A stretch of DNA of 64,000 nucleotides from Treponema bryantii. Its GTDB lineage: Bacteria > Spirochaetota > Spirochaetia > Treponematales > Treponemataceae. Positions within the stretch are counted from its first letter, which is position 1. Each line of letters starts with the position of its first letter. The stretch covers positions 124,001-188,000 of the forward strand of contig NZ_FOFU01000002.1 in assembly GCF_900111035.1 (NCBI RefSeq), read 5' to 3'. The notes beneath the pieces are model-generated. The model saw only the letters and a program-made list of their open reading frames with translations. It was not told where the DNA came from and searched no databases. The position numbers and the translations under genes were made by a program. Below are positions 62,911-64,000 of the stretch, one piece after another.

Positions 62911-64000
62911 TCACTATCACCCTGAACCTGTTTCAGGGTCAATGTGAAAAGCGCTCCATGAGGCTCTGCGGTTCCAGCCGAAATACCGGCCCCCAGAGCT
63001 TCTGCGAGCGTTTTCGCAATTGCAAGCCCTAAACCAGAACCACCGGCACTTCTTGTATGAGCCTCATCGGCACGATAAAAGCGCTCAAAAACATGAGGAA
63101 GTGCTTCTTCTGAAATTCCAGGACCATCATCACTTTCCGTGATGATAATCTGTCCGTCTGCGGTCCTTTCAAAGCTGAGGCGGACATTACATTTATCCCC
63201 CGCAAATTTCATACTGTTCGAAACAAATACAGTAAGAATCTGATGCAGCATTTCCGGATCTGTTTCCAGAAGCACATCCCCTTCTGAATCAGAGAATATC
63301 TCAAAACTTGCCTCAGGATATACAGAAGCAAATTCTTCTTTTACACGCTGGAACAATTCACAAATATCAACTTCACAAAGCTGCGGCTTAATCCGTCTGC
63401 TTTCAATCCGCGAAATCTGCAGCAGATTTTCAATAATTACATGCATTGATTTTGCTTCATCTTTGATTGCATTCAAAGATTTTTCCAGCTGTTCAGGATT
63501 TTCTTTTCCCCAGCGAAGCAGAAGATTTGCCTGCCCGGAAATAACAGTAAGCGGAGTATTAAGTTCGTGGGAAACATCACTTGAAAACTGACGCTCTCTG
63601 TCAAAATCAGCTTTAATCCTCAAGAATAAATCATTAAAGGCAACAGAAAGCTCATCTATTTCATCCCCCTGCCCGGTAAGAGGAAGCTGCCCGTCAAGAT
63701 TATCAATCGTCATTGAACGAGCAGTACGGGTAATTTTTACAACAGGTTTTATAGTATGCTTAGTCAGAAAAAGGGAAAAAAGAAACGAAAGCAATAAAAC
63801 AGGCAGCGACATCAGCAGAAGAGAAGACGGAAGCTGCGGAAAAATCTTTGAAAACGAATCATTTTCAATATTTTCAGAAACCGCAATTACAATATCTCTT
63901 CCTGCAAGTCTGTATGTTTCTCCATAATAAAGAACATCAAGGTCTCCATCATAAAAAAAATCTTTTTCAAAATGATGTACAGCTTTTCCTTCAGTATCTT
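62907..64000 (-). CDS. Sensor histidine kinase (N-terminus beyond the window)
   Basis: The frame is open to the window edge, so the protein starts outside it. From the edge it shows part of an extracytoplasmic sensor, a membrane segment (SLLLMSLPVLLLSFLFSLFL), a HAMP linker, the phosphorylation box SSDVSHELNTPLTVISGQ, and the ATPase with NSMKFAGD, DDGPGISEEALPHVFERFY and GSGLGLAIAKTLAEALG. It is a typical OmpR-partner kinase. The last residues KQVQGDSD are encoded by a palindromic repeat. The response regulator gene is presumably just past the edge. Confidence 0.93.
   Translation of the reverse strand, partial: DTEGKAVHHFEKDFFYDGDLDVLYYGETYRLAGRDIVIAVSENIENDSFSKIFPQLPSSLLLMSLPVLLLSFLFSLFLTKHTIKPVVKITRTARSMTIDNLDGQLPLTGQGDEIDELSVAFNDLFLRIKADFDRERQFSSDVSHELNTPLTVISGQANLLLRWGKENPEQLEKSLNAIKDEAKSMHVIIENLLQISRIESRRIKPQLCEVDICELFQRVKEEFASVYPEASFEIFSDSEGDVLLETDPEMLHQILTVFVSNSMKFAGDKCNVRLSFERTADGQIIITESDDGPGISEEALPHVFERFYRADEAHTRSAGGSGLGLAIAKTLAEALGAGISAGTAEPHGALFTLTLKQVQGDSD
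62919..62939. repeat. Palindromic repeat inside the 3' end of the kinase gene
   Basis: ACCCTGAA (62919-62926) and TTCAGGGT (62932-62939) form a perfect hairpin that shares its arms with the element at 58946-59048. It lies at the overlap of two convergent genes and encodes the kinase's C-terminal tail. Confidence 0.65.

Noticed and set aside
1-64000. tRNA genes, rRNA genes, CRISPR arrays, prophage or insertion-sequence genes
   Set aside because: Reading the intergenic regions showed no cloverleaf, no repeat-spacer pattern and no transposase or integrase domain.

Overview
The window is ordinary chromosome from a spirochaete, most like a gut or rumen Treponema. This is an inference from low G+C (near 40 percent by eye), many predicted lipoproteins, four c-di-GMP turnover proteins, a cytoplasmic LacI-type sensor fused to GGDEF, and msmX-type sugar transporters without their own ATPase. 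No rRNA, tRNA, CRISPR array, prophage or insertion sequence was found. Genes are tightly packed, and many convergent neighbours overlap at their stop codons.

Layout. 1-2.9 kb: HAD phosphatase, low-Mr tyrosine phosphatase and gltX. 2.9-8.1 kb: an EAL/GGDEF pair and a chemoreceptor. 8.1-14.7 kb: dnaE, a YggT protein and recG. 14.7-17.7 kb: a LacI-fold GGDEF protein and a short sigma-70 factor whose upstream DNA carries a textbook sigma-54 promoter and four repeated sites. 17.7-21.5 kb: a sugar ABC operon behind a LacI-type operator. 21.5-26.9 kb: a five-gene operon of exported proteins (four lipoproteins, one with a HELTH metallopeptidase motif, plus a secreted GHSQGG hydrolase) with tandem CRP-like sites. 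27-33.4 kb: asnS, a BrkB protein with a C-terminal cyclic-nucleotide-like domain, an acetyltransferase, a LytTR/DUF3021 pair and an AMP-forming ligase. 33.4-35.6 kb: a lipoprotein with Ig-like repeats and a second pair of CRP-like sites at the same 32 bp spacing. 35.9-42.5 kb: nitroreductase, a thiamine-precursor uptake operon under a TPP riboswitch, flavodoxin, glutathione peroxidase and a long-form guaA. 42.6-52.7 kb: a DUF2157/GDYXXLXY pair with a triplicated membrane unit, a CBS-regulated pyrophosphatase, a PHP phosphatase, galK, a membrane GGDEF protein and an alanine/glycine symporter with a structured 5' leader. 52.9-62.9 kb: two MATE pumps, a GH51 arabinofuranosidase, an acyltransferase, an unlisted 58-residue membrane protein and a heterodimeric ABC exporter. 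The window ends inside a sensor kinase.

Themes. The organism appears to live on plant-derived sugars (arabinofuranosidase, galactokinase, sugar ABC uptake with shared AAACGTTT operators) and to salvage thiamine precursor. The strongest regulatory signal is the sigma-54 promoter in front of a sigma-70 family gene, an arrangement parallel to the RpoN-RpoS pathway of Borrelia. A second is the pair of lipoprotein transcription units that share identically spaced CRP-like sites. A third is a compact fold starting at the predicted +1 of the symporter mRNA that matches no riboswitch class I can recall. Many genes lack a Shine-Dalgarno sequence and have a -10 box 5-10 bases before the start codon, which suggests frequent leaderless transcripts.
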